A stretch of 24,544 bases of DNA from Bacteroidales bacterium UBA1208. Its GTDB lineage: Bacteria > Bacteroidota > Bacteroidia > Bacteroidales > P3. Positions 8,651 to 16,099 of the stretch are shown one piece after another. The translations under genes and the position numbers were made by a program. Location: the NCBI GenBank assembly GCA_002309955.1, contig DBXQ01000072.1, positions 378 to 24,921 on the forward strand. Reading direction: 5' to 3'. Each line of letters opens with the position of its first letter. Position 1 is the stretch's first letter. The notes beneath the pieces were generated by a model. That model was not told the DNA's origin. It did not search any database and saw only the letters and a list, made by a program, of their open reading frames with translations.

Positions 8651-8761
8651 CATCGCAAAGGGGAAGTGTGATGAAGGATTGTGCGGCAGTGCTAATACGT
8701 TAATATAAACTATCAAAACTAACAAGGTAAAGACTAATTTGTTGATAAGTTTAGCGATTCG

Positions 8762-8796
8762 TATCAACAGATAAATATATCAACATGTCAACAACA
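8762..8796. repeat. TATCAAC-type intergenic repeat, copy 3
   Basis: The words GTATCAACAGATAAATATAT and CAACATGTCAACAA resemble copies 1 and 2. A TTGTTGATA segment at about 8740-8748 is complementary to its beginning, so this copy can fold as part of a hairpin. It ends 39 bp before the tsaD start codon, inside the predicted tsaD leader. Confidence 0.5.
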
Positions 8797-8835
8797 ATTA
8801 GCTTTTACTTTTTGCTTTTATCAAGATAACGAAGA

Positions 8836-9849
8836 ATGGAGAAACCTGTTATACTGTCTATCGAGTCGTCGTGCGACGATACATCAGCAGCTGTGCTCAG
8901 AGGTGACCGCATATTGAGCAATGTCATAGCATCGCAGAAAGTGCATGAGCAATATGGGGGCGTGGTGCCTGAATTGGCGTCGCGGGCGCACCAGCAGAAC
9001 ATTGTGCCGGTGGTGGATGCTGCAATCAGAGGTGCCGGGGTAGAACGGAGGGAGATTGATGCGGTGGCCTTTACGCGTGGTCCTGGGTTGTTAGGCTCGT
9101 TGATGGTTGGGGTTTCGTTTGCTAAGGGGTTTGCCCAGGCGCAGGGTATTCCGCTGATTGAAGTTAATCATTTGCAGGCGCATGTGTTGTCGCATTTTAT
9201 CAAGGAGACGGATGAGAGTGTGGTGCCGAAATTCCCTTTTATTTGTTTGTTGGTGAGCGGCGGGCATACTCAGATTCTGTTGCTGCGCGATTATTTCGAC
9301 ATGGAGGTGCTGGGGCAGACGATTGACGATGCCGCAGGCGAGGCTATCGACAAGGCCGCGAAGATTATGGATTTGGGTTATCCCGGTGGCCCTATTATTG
9401 ACCGTCTGGCCAAGGAGGGAAACGCGGAGGCGTATCGTTTTGCGGTGCCTCAGATTCAGGGAAATGATTACAGTTTTAGTGGCATTAAGACGTCTTTTTT
9501 GTATTTTCTGCGTGACCGTTTGGCGGAGGATCCGGATTTTATTGTGAAGAACAAAGCCGATTTGTGTGCTTCGATTCAGCAGTGTATTGTTGGTTTTTTG
9601 ATGAGGAAACTGGAGCGGGCTGTGAAGGAGTCGGGTGTGAAACAGGTGGCGATTGCGGGTGGGGTGTCGGCCAACAGTCTGTTGCGCAGCGAGGTTGAAC
9701 GGCTGGGACGTCGCAGGCATTTGCAGGTGTTTGTCCCTAAGTTTCAGTTTTGCACCGACAATGCCGCTATGGTGGGCATTGCGGGATATTTTAAGTTTTT
9801 GGAGGGGGATTTTGCCGATATGGCTTTGCCTCCGTATGCCAAGGGATGA
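8836..9849 (+). CDS. tsaD: tRNA N6-threonylcarbamoyladenosine transferase TsaD
   Basis: TsaD transfers the threonylcarbamoyl group from threonylcarbamoyl-AMP to A37 of tRNAs that read ANN codons, working in the cytoplasm with TsaB and TsaE. The protein is 337 residues, the normal length. All signatures are present: IESSCDDTSAAV (9-20), PELASRAHQQN (45-55), GPGLLGSLMVG, the metal-binding histidines H112 and H116 in NHLQAHVLSH, LVSGGHTQIL, DDAAGEAIDKAA (164-175), SFSGIKTS, AGGVSANS and the metal-ligand Asp308 in CTDNAAM. The ATG at 8836 matches the usual N-terminus. TsaB and TsaE are not in the window. It heads a + strand run with the porP-like gene 76 bp downstream. Confidence 0.97.
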   Translation: MEKPVILSIESSCDDTSAAVLRGDRILSNVIASQKVHEQYGGVVPELASRAHQQNIVPVVDAAIRGAGVERREIDAVAFTRGPGLLGSLMVGVSFAKGFAQAQGIPLIEVNHLQAHVLSHFIKETDESVVPKFPFICLLVSGGHTQILLLRDYFDMEVLGQTIDDAAGEAIDKAAKIMDLGYPGGPIIDRLAKEGNAEAYRFAVPQIQGNDYSFSGIKTSFLYFLRDRLAEDPDFIVKNKADLCASIQQCIVGFLMRKLERAVKESGVKQVAIAGGVSANSLLRSEVERLGRRRHLQVFVPKFQFCTDNAAMVGIAGYFKFLEGDFADMALPPYAKG

Positions 9850-9925
9850 GAGGGGCGCGAAGGGTTTGAGTAGATTGGCACGGCGGGATGGTTGGCAGAG
9901 AATGAGGTTTTGTAATTTGGATGAG

Positions 9926-10897
9926 ATGAGAAGATGGTTTTCTATATTGTTTGCATTGCTGGGTGCATGGATGTGCGCCGGGCAGGATGTCCATTTTTCG
10001 CAGGTTGATGCCGATCTTGTGCTGTTGAATCCTGCCTATGCGGGTTTTTATCAGGGTACGGGACGTTTCGGTGTGTTGTACAGGAACCAGTGGGCCAGTG
10101 TGAGCGTTCCATATCAGACGGTAGCTGTGAGCGGGGAGATGGCGGTGTGGAGAGGGGGAATCCGCAATGGGTTGAGTGTGGGTGCGTCAGTGTTTAACGA
10201 CGACGCAGGGTCGCTGAGCTATGGCACCACGTCGGGGCATTTATCGTTGGCGTATTACCGTTCGCTGAACCGTGCAGGCACGAGTGTGCTTTCGGTGGGT
10301 GTTGAGGGCGGATGGGCGCAAAGCGGGTACGACCCGTCGCGGGCTGAGATGGAGGATGCGTCCGAGCGATTTGATGTGCCGAAGGTGGATTACCCTTTGT
10401 TGGCAGCGGGGGTTGCCTTGTATTGGCAGCTTTCGGCTTATTTCCATACCAAAGTGGGTTTGTCGGTACGCAATCTGAACAGGCCGAATATTTCATATAT
10501 GAAGCTGGACGATACGTTTCTGGAACGCAGGTATTGTCTGTTTGCAAGAGCTGAGTACCGTTGCTGGCAGAGCATTTCGCTGTTGCCGTTGGCGATGGCC
10601 CAAATGCAGGGACGGCACCGTGAGCTGATTTATGGCGGTGATTTGAAGTGGTATATTGAGGAGGGAGGAACGCATGAGGTGAGTTTGCGTGCGGGGTTGG
10701 CTTATCGTCACGGCGATGCACTGTTGGCGAGTTTGATGATGGAGTACGACTCGTTTCTTTTCGCGTTCTGCTATGATGCGAATGTGTCGGGGTTGTCGGT
10801 GGCAAGCGGTGGTGTGGGTGCTTTTGAGGGAGGGGTGGTGTATCGTTTTGCAGAGCGGAGCAGGCGGGTTAAACGCATTAAGTGTCCGCAGTACTGA
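9926..10897 (+). CDS. PorP/SprF-family type IX secretion-associated outer-membrane protein
   Basis: This 323-residue protein has a signal peptide (about 1-19, MRRWFSILFALLGAWMCAGQ) and the PorP/SprF family opening: QDVHFSQVDAD, LLNPAYAGFYQGTGRFGVLYRNQW. A predicted beta-barrel with many alternating strands follows (GLSVGASVFNDDAG, YFHTKVGLSVRNLNRPNIS, ELIYGGDLKWYI, ALLASLMMEYDSF). Family members act with the type IX secretion system, often as outer-membrane partners of large gliding or type B sorted adhesins. An in-frame ATG at 9902 would add eight residues; I chose 9926 because it gives a clean signal peptide. The frame also stays open back through the end of tsaD, which I regard as chance. 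The next gene encodes a PD40/OmpA-like protein, a frequent partner. No large adhesin gene is adjacent. Confidence 0.88.
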   Translation: MRRWFSILFALLGAWMCAGQDVHFSQVDADLVLLNPAYAGFYQGTGRFGVLYRNQWASVSVPYQTVAVSGEMAVWRGGIRNGLSVGASVFNDDAGSLSYGTTSGHLSLAYYRSLNRAGTSVLSVGVEGGWAQSGYDPSRAEMEDASERFDVPKVDYPLLAAGVALYWQLSAYFHTKVGLSVRNLNRPNISYMKLDDTFLERRYCLFARAEYRCWQSISLLPLAMAQMQGRHRELIYGGDLKWYIEEGGTHEVSLRAGLAYRHGDALLASLMMEYDSFLFAFCYDANVSGLSVASGGVGAFEGGVVYRFAERSRRVKRIKCPQY

Positions 10898-10975
10898 TGG
10901 CTGTATGTTGGGATTGTATGAAGGTCAAAGAGGTGTGAGTGCCTTGATGATTGTCTTATAGATAAAAATGATGAT

Positions 10976-12574
10976 ATGATGAAAAGATTAGCTATAGCGG
11001 TGTTGACTTTGGTGTTGGCACAATGCCTGAATGGGCAGGTTCGTTATGAGGTTGCGCATGTCCCGGTGGGGGTGAATACGACGGGCAGCGAGACGGGCGG
11101 TGTGTTGGTGGATGACAGTGTGTTGCTTTACTCGTCAATGGTGAACGAGGAGGCGAACCGTTTGTATCTGCTTGATTTTACCCCTGTGTTGACGCAGGTG
11201 ATGCAGGTGAGTGTGGCGGCTGACGGTACGTTGGGAGAGCCTGTTCAGAACCGGTGGGGGTTGAATGCTGTGAGTATGAATTGCGCCCATGTGGCATATG
11301 ATGCGAAGAATGACATCTTGTATTTTGCCCGTGGCGCTTTTGGGAAGGATGATGTGTACCACATTTATTACACCCGGAGAGTGAATAAGAGATGGCGCAA
11401 GGCTGCCCAATTGGGCGGTGATGTGAATATGGAGGGGTATTCGAGTACGCATCCGGCTGTCGGGTATCTGCCCGATGGGAAGACAATCCTGTATTTTAGC
11501 TCGGATCGTCCCGGCGGTGTGGGTGGAATGGATATTTGGTATACGGTGATAATTGATGAGGGGAAACCGGGCAATTGCACCAATTTGGGGAAGCCAGTGA
11601 ACAGTGAGAAGGACGATGTGACTCCTTTCTATTCGAACGAGGAAGGTCTCCTTTATTTTTCCAGCAATAGGACTGGAGGATTGGGGGGCTTCGATGTGTA
11701 TGCTTCGGAGGGTTTTCGCAACGGTTGGCAGTTGCCGCGCACGTTGGGAAGGGAGGTAAATAGTGCGTATGACGACCTGTTTTTTACTATGCAACCATGC
11801 CGCTGTCGTTGTGTGCAGGAGCGTGAGGATACGACCGAGGTGGTTGTTGCTTGCGGTTTTTTGTCGTCGAACCGCAAGGGTTCGCTCTACGAGTCGGATA
11901 GCAATTGCTGTAATGATTTGTACCGCTGGCGTAGGTTGCAGCGTCCCGAGAATGTGCTACCTCCACAGCCTGAGATTCCTCCCAGTGTGCGGGCGTTGGA
12001 TTTGTTGCCGCTGAGCCTGTATTTCCATAATGACGAGCCTACACCGTGTACGCTCGACACCACTACGAGGCTGGATTATGCCGCCACTTACAGAAAGTAT
12101 TATCAGATGCGCGATGAGTACAAAGGTGCGCAGCCAAGTCCGGTGGACAAGCGCAAATGGGATTCTGTTCAAGGGGCTGTGGATATGTTTTTCGACTATG
12201 AGTTGAAGAAGGGCTACAATAATCTGGTCGAGTTTTTGGAATTGTTGTATGCCGATTTGCGTTCAGGACGGAAGGTTTGTGTCACGGTAGATGGTTTTGC
12301 AAGTCCACTGTTTGAGAGTCTGTATAATGTGAATTTGTCGAAGCGTCGCATTGATAGTTTCCGCAATGAGTTACTGAGATGGAACAACCAGGCATTGCTT
12401 CCATTCTGGAACAATGGCGCTTTGAAGTTGAAAACAGTGGCTCACGGAGCGGCAGACAGCAATACGGTGGCGCCGTCGGATCCATTGCGTAATCCGCGTA
12501 ATGTGAAGTCGGTTTACAGCATGGAAGCTGCACATGCACGTCGGATTGATATTGTGGATTACCACTATTTTTAA
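10976..12574 (+). CDS. PD40 beta-propeller/OmpA-like envelope protein (type IX-associated family)
   Basis: This 532-residue exported protein has a signal peptide (about 1-20, ending CLNGQ). A WD40-like PD40 propeller region spans roughly 95-260, with the repeats LPDGKTILYFSSDRPGGVGG (165-184) and LLYFSSNRTGGLGGFDVYAS (225-244). The C-terminal part (about 345-532) resembles the OmpA-like domain of Bacteroidota PD40 proteins: LYFHNDEP, then VDGFASPLFESLYN and NLSKRRIDSFRNEL, ending YSMEAAHARRIDIV. In E. coli OmpA the matching stretch has a Thr-Asp where this protein has Ala-Ser (GFASP); the LSKRR arginines are kept, so direct peptidoglycan binding is uncertain. Six cysteines cluster between 275 and 312 (CRCRC, CC). 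It follows the PorP-like gene by 78 bp, probably in one transcript. Confidence 0.85.
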   Translation: MMKRLAIAVLTLVLAQCLNGQVRYEVAHVPVGVNTTGSETGGVLVDDSVLLYSSMVNEEANRLYLLDFTPVLTQVMQVSVAADGTLGEPVQNRWGLNAVSMNCAHVAYDAKNDILYFARGAFGKDDVYHIYYTRRVNKRWRKAAQLGGDVNMEGYSSTHPAVGYLPDGKTILYFSSDRPGGVGGMDIWYTVIIDEGKPGNCTNLGKPVNSEKDDVTPFYSNEEGLLYFSSNRTGGLGGFDVYASEGFRNGWQLPRTLGREVNSAYDDLFFTMQPCRCRCVQEREDTTEVVVACGFLSSNRKGSLYESDSNCCNDLYRWRRLQRPENVLPPQPEIPPSVRALDLLPLSLYFHNDEPTPCTLDTTTRLDYAATYRKYYQMRDEYKGAQPSPVDKRKWDSVQGAVDMFFDYELKKGYNNLVEFLELLYADLRSGRKVCVTVDGFASPLFESLYNVNLSKRRIDSFRNELLRWNNQALLPFWNNGALKLKTVAHGAADSNTVAPSDPLRNPRNVKSVYSMEAAHARRIDIVDYHYF

Positions 12575-12736
12575 GGTTCTTGGATTTTTCAGGATATTAG
12601 ATGTTCAATGTTTTAAAGGCCATACAGACATAGGGGGATTGGGGCTTTTGTATTTTGCATTATGCGTTTTACGTAAGGTCTTTTGGCTTTCACCGGATGT
12701 CTTTGTGCTGAAAACAGTTTTAATTGATGATGTAAT

Positions 12737-13372
12737 ATGAAGATTCTTTGCGTAGTTAGAAATTATGCTCCCCATGCGAGTGAGATGAAGGCTGAGGCAC
12801 CGTCGGAACCGACTTTCTTTATGAAGCCTGACAGTGCCCTGAATCCAAAACAGATGCCACTTTTTTATCCTGATTTTACTCATGATTTGCAGCATGAAGT
12901 AGAGATTGTGGTTCGGATTGAACGGCTTGGGAAGTGTATTGAGCCTCGTTTTGCAAAGAGGTATTATAACTCAGTGGCACTGGGCATTGATTTCACTGCC
13001 CGCGATTTGCAGAAGAAGGCCAAAGCGGCAGGGCTGCCATGGTTGGTGTCGAAGGGTTTTGATGGTAGTGCAGTAGTGGGTCCGTTTGTGGAACTGGAGG
13101 AGCTTGGGCATGGTTGTGGCCAGGAGTCGGCCGGTATTGACAATATCGGCTTCGAGCTTCGCCGTAATGGAGAATTGGTGCAGAAGGGCAATACCAGGGA
13201 TATGATTTTCCCTGTGGATGAATTGATTGCCTATGTGTCACGCTTTATGACACTGCGGACGGGTGATTTGATTTTTACAGGGACTCCTGCAGGAGTGGGG
13301 CCTGTCGAGGTGGGCGATGTGTTGGAGGGTTCGATAGAAGGCAGACCGATGTTGCGGCTTGAGATAAAATAG
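12737..13372 (+). CDS. Fumarylacetoacetate hydrolase (FAA) family protein
   Basis: This 211-residue cytoplasmic protein belongs to the FAA hydrolase fold, whose members split or decarboxylate 2-oxo acids with a divalent metal held by two Glu and an Asp. Visible motifs are FFMKPDSAL (27-35), HEVEIVVRI (53-61, candidate ligands Glu54 and Glu56), GIDFTARDLQ (83-92, candidate Asp85), SKGFDGSAVVGPF (105-117), GNTRDMIFPVDELIAYVS and the end motif LIFTGTPAGVGPV. The length is that of the short, single-domain members such as acylpyruvases and oxaloacetate decarboxylases; the actual substrate cannot be read from sequence. The gap of 162 bp from the preceding gene suggests a separate promoter, but I could not pick one with confidence. 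Confidence 0.9.
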   Translation: MKILCVVRNYAPHASEMKAEAPSEPTFFMKPDSALNPKQMPLFYPDFTHDLQHEVEIVVRIERLGKCIEPRFAKRYYNSVALGIDFTARDLQKKAKAAGLPWLVSKGFDGSAVVGPFVELEELGHGCGQESAGIDNIGFELRRNGELVQKGNTRDMIFPVDELIAYVSRFMTLRTGDLIFTGTPAGVGPVEVGDVLEGSIEGRPMLRLEIK

Positions 13373-13396
13373 CAGAAGTCAAAGATTGAAAATGGT

Positions 13397-13424
13397 AAGG
13401 GCGGTCCTATTAAGGATCGCCCTT
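13397..13424. terminator. Hairpin terminator between convergent genes
   Basis: AAGGGCGGTCC (13397-13407) pairs with GGATCGCCCTT (13414-13424) over 11 bp with one G-T wobble; the loop is TATTAA. It lies 24 bp after the FAA-hydrolase stop and 61 bp beyond the end of the leftward beta-barrel gene, so it can serve both. A T run is not immediately adjacent on the + side; TTTTTTT occurs at 13444-13450. Confidence 0.75.
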
Positions 13425-13485
13425 GACACTAATAGAAAGGAGGTTTTTTTGTGATATTCAGATTTCAGGTCTGAATGTCTCTTCA

Positions 13486-14202
13486 TTAGAAGTGGAAACC
13501 GACACGGAGACCCATGGCACCAAGACGGCTGCTGGGGCGCTCGGTGAAAGATTCTTCGGGGGCTTCGGCAGAGCGCTTGGAATATTCAATGTAGTGGTTG
13601 CCGAGACCCATATAGAAGAGGTTTACGCTGACATGTTCGCCCAGATAGGTACCGATGCCGGCCATCCAAGTCAGTTCGCCTGTGGTCTTGTAGCGGTATG
13701 TCTGTGAAGGATAACCGTTTTTGGTGATGAAGAGCAGGTCGTAGCCAATTGCCAGTTCGGCAAACGGACGCAAGTCGGGAGTGAGGTTATAGCGATATTT
13801 GAGGCCCAGCATGATGGGAACATTGAGGTACTGGGGTGCCGTGGGGTAGTTTTTGAGTGAGTCGGCGTTGTTGTCATAGAGTTTGCGGATTTTGGAGCCG
13901 GAGTTGTTCCAAAGAAGACCAACCTCAGCGTAAGGCTGCAATTCACCGACACCTACGTCAAACCAAAGGCCGAAACGGGCTGTGGCTCCAAGACCAGCTG
14001 CAGCTCCTTTGCCAATCTGGCTGCGATCCATGATGACGAAGCTGCCGAAGGGTTCGAGGTTGACAGGGTTGTTGAATTGTGCCACGGGAAGGGTGGCGTT
14101 GATGAATACAGAGGTCTCAATTTGCTGTGCATTGGCACTTATGCCTGCAAAGAGCATGATCGCACCAAGACATAATGATTTGATATAACTGATTTTACTC
14201 AT
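13486..14202 (-). CDS. Outer-membrane beta-barrel protein (PorT-like barrel family)
   Basis: This 238-residue exported protein has a signal peptide of about 26 residues (MSKISYIKSLCLGAIMLFAG, cleavage after SANAQ). The mature part is a predicted small beta-barrel with alternating strands: GLGATARFGLWFDVGVGELQ, YAEVGLLWNNSG, MLGLKYRYNLTPDLRPFAEL, ELTWMAGIGTYLGEHVSVNL, and a final strand MGLRVGFHF that ends in Phe as outer-membrane barrels usually do. It fits the broad outer-membrane beta-barrel (PorT/OMP_b-brl) group of Bacteroidota; no more specific function is visible. It has its own promoter at 14227-14259 and a terminator at 13397-13424, so it is likely monocistronic. Confidence 0.8.
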   Translation of the reverse strand: MSKISYIKSLCLGAIMLFAGISANAQQIETSVFINATLPVAQFNNPVNLEPFGSFVIMDRSQIGKGAAAGLGATARFGLWFDVGVGELQPYAEVGLLWNNSGSKIRKLYDNNADSLKNYPTAPQYLNVPIMLGLKYRYNLTPDLRPFAELAIGYDLLFITKNGYPSQTYRYKTTGELTWMAGIGTYLGEHVSVNLFYMGLGNHYIEYSKRSAEAPEESFTERPSSRLGAMGLRVGFHF

Positions 14203-14226
14203 GGTATTGTGTTTTTATTTGTGATA

Positions 14227-14259
14227 CAAATATAGTATTTTTTTGTTATTCCACACAAA
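14227..14259 (-). promoter_or_regulatory. Bacteroidota-type promoter for the beta-barrel protein gene
   Basis: Read on the minus strand, TTTG (14259-14256) is followed after exactly 21 bases by TATATTTG (14234-14227), a full match to the phylum's -33/-7 pattern. The predicted start is near 14220, giving a leader of about 17 nt to the ATG at 14202. This is the clearest promoter in the window, and it shows that the gene is not merely the tail of the acyl-CoA dehydrogenase transcript. Confidence 0.75.
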
Positions 14260-14346
14260 AAGAAGAGTTTTTAAAGAATTTTGTTTTGGGTTGTTGTGGG
14301 AGTTTAGGGTTGTTGATTGTTTTTTTTTGTCTTCTTTTTGATAGGG

Positions 14347-16020
14347 TTAGAAATTGCAGGATACTTCGCACATGTGTTTTGCCATCTCGGCTCGGCCTAT
14401 CTGGATGATGCGGCGGCAGGAGTCAAGGTAACGGCGGTCGCGTTCGGAGTCGAGTAGCAAAAGATAGCCCATGACGATGTAGGCAAGGCTTTCGGCCAGT
14501 GCACGGACGTGGTGTTCGAAGGCTTCACCTGCACCACCTTCGGTGAGTTGAGTGTGCATGGTTTGATAGTCGACTGTCATTTTGCGCAGCACCTCGCGCA
14601 GAGATTCGAGTTCAGGACTAATGGGCATTGCGTCGTAGTCGGCTATACGTTTGAGGTAGTTTCCGTTGCTAATGCCTTTGGTGGCTGCCACTACTTGGAG
14701 TTGAGAGGTTCCTTCGTAGATGCTGAGGATTCGGGCGTCACGGTAGAGGCGTTCGCATGTGTATTCTTTCATGAATCCGCTGCCGCCGTGAATCTGGATG
14801 CAGTCGTAGGCGCATTGATTGGAGTATTCGCTGGCCATGAGTTTGGTGATGGGGGTGAGACAGTCGGCATTGCGGAGGGCTGCTTTCATAGCCTGGCGTT
14901 CTTCGGCGGTGAGGGGACGGATGCGTGAGAGTCGTTCGTAGCAGTTGGCGAGGTCAACCTGACGGGCGGTCTCGTATAGTAAGGAACGGACAGCGTCGGT
15001 TTTTGCACGCATGGTGGCAAGTATGTCTTGAACGGGTACCATCTGGTTGATGGTTTTGCCGAATTGTTCGCGGGTTGCAGCGTATTCGACGGCTTCGCGG
15101 CAAGAGGCTTCACAGAGTCCGACGGCTTGGGCTCCGACTCCGAGACGGGCTCCGTTCATGAGGGACATGGTGTATTTAATGAGGCCTAAGCGGCGTTCGC
15201 CAACGAGCTGACAGGGAGCATTGGTGAAGACGAGTTCGGCGGTAGGGGAGCCGATGATGCCCATTTTGTGTTCAATGCGACGGACTGTTAGGCCACCGTC
15301 GTTGCGGTCGTATACGAAATAGGAGAGTCCACGGCCGTCGGTTGTGCCTTCTTCGGAGCGTGCAAGGACGAGGTGGATGTCGGCATCACCGTTGGTGATG
15401 AATCGTTTGACACCGTTGAGTCGCCAGCAATTGGCAGTCTCGTCGAAGGTGGCTTTGAGGCGGACGGACTGGAGGTCGGAACCGGCATCGGGTTCGGTGA
15501 GATCCATGCTGCAAGTGGCTCCTTCGTAGATGCGAGGCAGATATTTGTCCTTGATGGCTTCGGAAGCAAAGTCTTCGATGGTGTCGGCGCAGTCTTGCAG
15601 CATCCATATGGTGGCAAATCCGACGTCGGCGCGGGCTACGATTTCGCCAGCCATGGTTGTGGCAGTACCCGGCATGTTGAGACCGTGGTATTTACGGCGT
15701 TGTTTCATGCCATAGAGTCCCGATTGGGTGAGGGTTTTGTGGTTTTGAGCGGTTCCGGCAGCGTAGACTACGCGGCCATTAACCACTTTGGGACCGTCGG
15801 CGTCGACTTGGGCGGCATTGGGCGCAATCACTTCGGCTGTGATTTCGCCAATGAGCTCCATGGCTTGCTGGTATCCTTCGACTGCTTCGGACACGTTGGC
15901 AGGGGCATCAGGGTATTGTCCAGCCTCTTCGAAGTTGTTTTCGCGAAGGGTGGCTATCGTTTCGATATCGGGGTGCTGAAGATAAAATTTCAGGCTTTCG
16001 TTGTCGCTATAGTAATTCAT
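14347..16020 (-). CDS. Acyl-CoA dehydrogenase (FAD-dependent), long form
   Basis: This 557-residue cytoplasmic flavoenzyme interconverts acyl-CoA and trans-2-enoyl-CoA, exchanging electrons with ETF. The family blocks are CSMDLTEPDAGSDL (about 170-183), KRFITNGDAD, the HKMGIIGSPTAELVF segment, MNGARLGVGAQAVG, YAATREQFGK, and IQIHGGSGFMKEYTCERLYR followed by SIYEGTSQLQ; Glu436 in YEGT sits where the catalytic base lies in short-chain enzymes. At 557 residues it is much longer than the usual 380: it has an extended N-terminus (about 1-55) and a C-terminal helical extension (about 455-557), like other long-form bacterial acyl-CoA dehydrogenases. The start is the ATG at 16020; a TTG four codons upstream is less likely. 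It is last in the run with etfB and etfA, 79 bp after etfA. The substrate chain length is unknown. Confidence 0.92.
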   Translation of the reverse strand: MNYYSDNESLKFYLQHPDIETIATLRENNFEEAGQYPDAPANVSEAVEGYQQAMELIGEITAEVIAPNAAQVDADGPKVVNGRVVYAAGTAQNHKTLTQSGLYGMKQRRKYHGLNMPGTATTMAGEIVARADVGFATIWMLQDCADTIEDFASEAIKDKYLPRIYEGATCSMDLTEPDAGSDLQSVRLKATFDETANCWRLNGVKRFITNGDADIHLVLARSEEGTTDGRGLSYFVYDRNDGGLTVRRIEHKMGIIGSPTAELVFTNAPCQLVGERRLGLIKYTMSLMNGARLGVGAQAVGLCEASCREAVEYAATREQFGKTINQMVPVQDILATMRAKTDAVRSLLYETARQVDLANCYERLSRIRPLTAEERQAMKAALRNADCLTPITKLMASEYSNQCAYDCIQIHGGSGFMKEYTCERLYRDARILSIYEGTSQLQVVAATKGISNGNYLKRIADYDAMPISPELESLREVLRKMTVDYQTMHTQLTEGGAGEAFEHHVRALAESLAYIVMGYLLLLDSERDRRYLDSCRRIIQIGRAEMAKHMCEVSCNF

Positions 16021-16037
16021 GACTTTTTCCAATTAAG

Positions 16038-16092
16038 AATTAAAAACTAAGAATTAAAGTGGTTGAGGCGTTTTAATTGTTAATTTTTAATT
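16038..16092. repeat. Inverted repeat between etfA and acyl-CoA dehydrogenase
   Basis: AATTAAAAACTAAGAATTA (16038-16056) matches the reverse complement of 16074-16092 at 17 of 19 positions. The loop holds GGTTGAGGCG. The gap between etfB and etfA carries a related element (17145-17174) with AGGCGTTTT in the same place, so the two are copies of one repeat family. Folded in the polycistronic RNA it could tune the level of the dehydrogenase relative to ETF; that role is inferred. Confidence 0.6.
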
Positions 16093-16099
16093 TGAAAGT

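Larger units (their letters stand above)
8170..8835. other. Divergent intergenic region tamB/tsaD, 666 bp, repeat-rich, no protein gene seen
   Basis: No convincing coding region of useful length lies here. From left to right it holds: a palindromic repeat (8172-8298); a stretch with crossing self-complementary segments (8418-8494); a two-unit 15-bp tandem repeat (8520-8549); a TATCAAC repeat (8571-8605); a promoter-like element reading toward tsaD (8618-8650); a 10-codon open frame MKDCAAVLIR (8671-8703) shortly after that promoter; and a second TATCAAC repeat (8762-8796) just before tsaD. The distance from the promoter to tsaD implies a 5' leader of about 180 nt. Whether the 10-codon frame is translated cannot be judged from the sequence. 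Confidence 0.75.

Noticed and set aside
8170..8835. CRISPR array in the repeat-rich region upstream of tsaD
   Set aside because: The repeats are short, degenerate and unevenly spaced, with no constant repeat alternating with unique spacers, and no cas gene is nearby.
9653..9925. Upstream extension of the PorP-like frame, overlapping tsaD
   Set aside because: The frame stays open but encodes a sequence without family likeness; tsaD is certain there, and the PorP signal peptide starts at 9926.
16021..16032. TTG start four codons upstream of the acyl-CoA dehydrogenase ATG
   Set aside because: An ATG is available at 16020 and the added residues carry no family signal.
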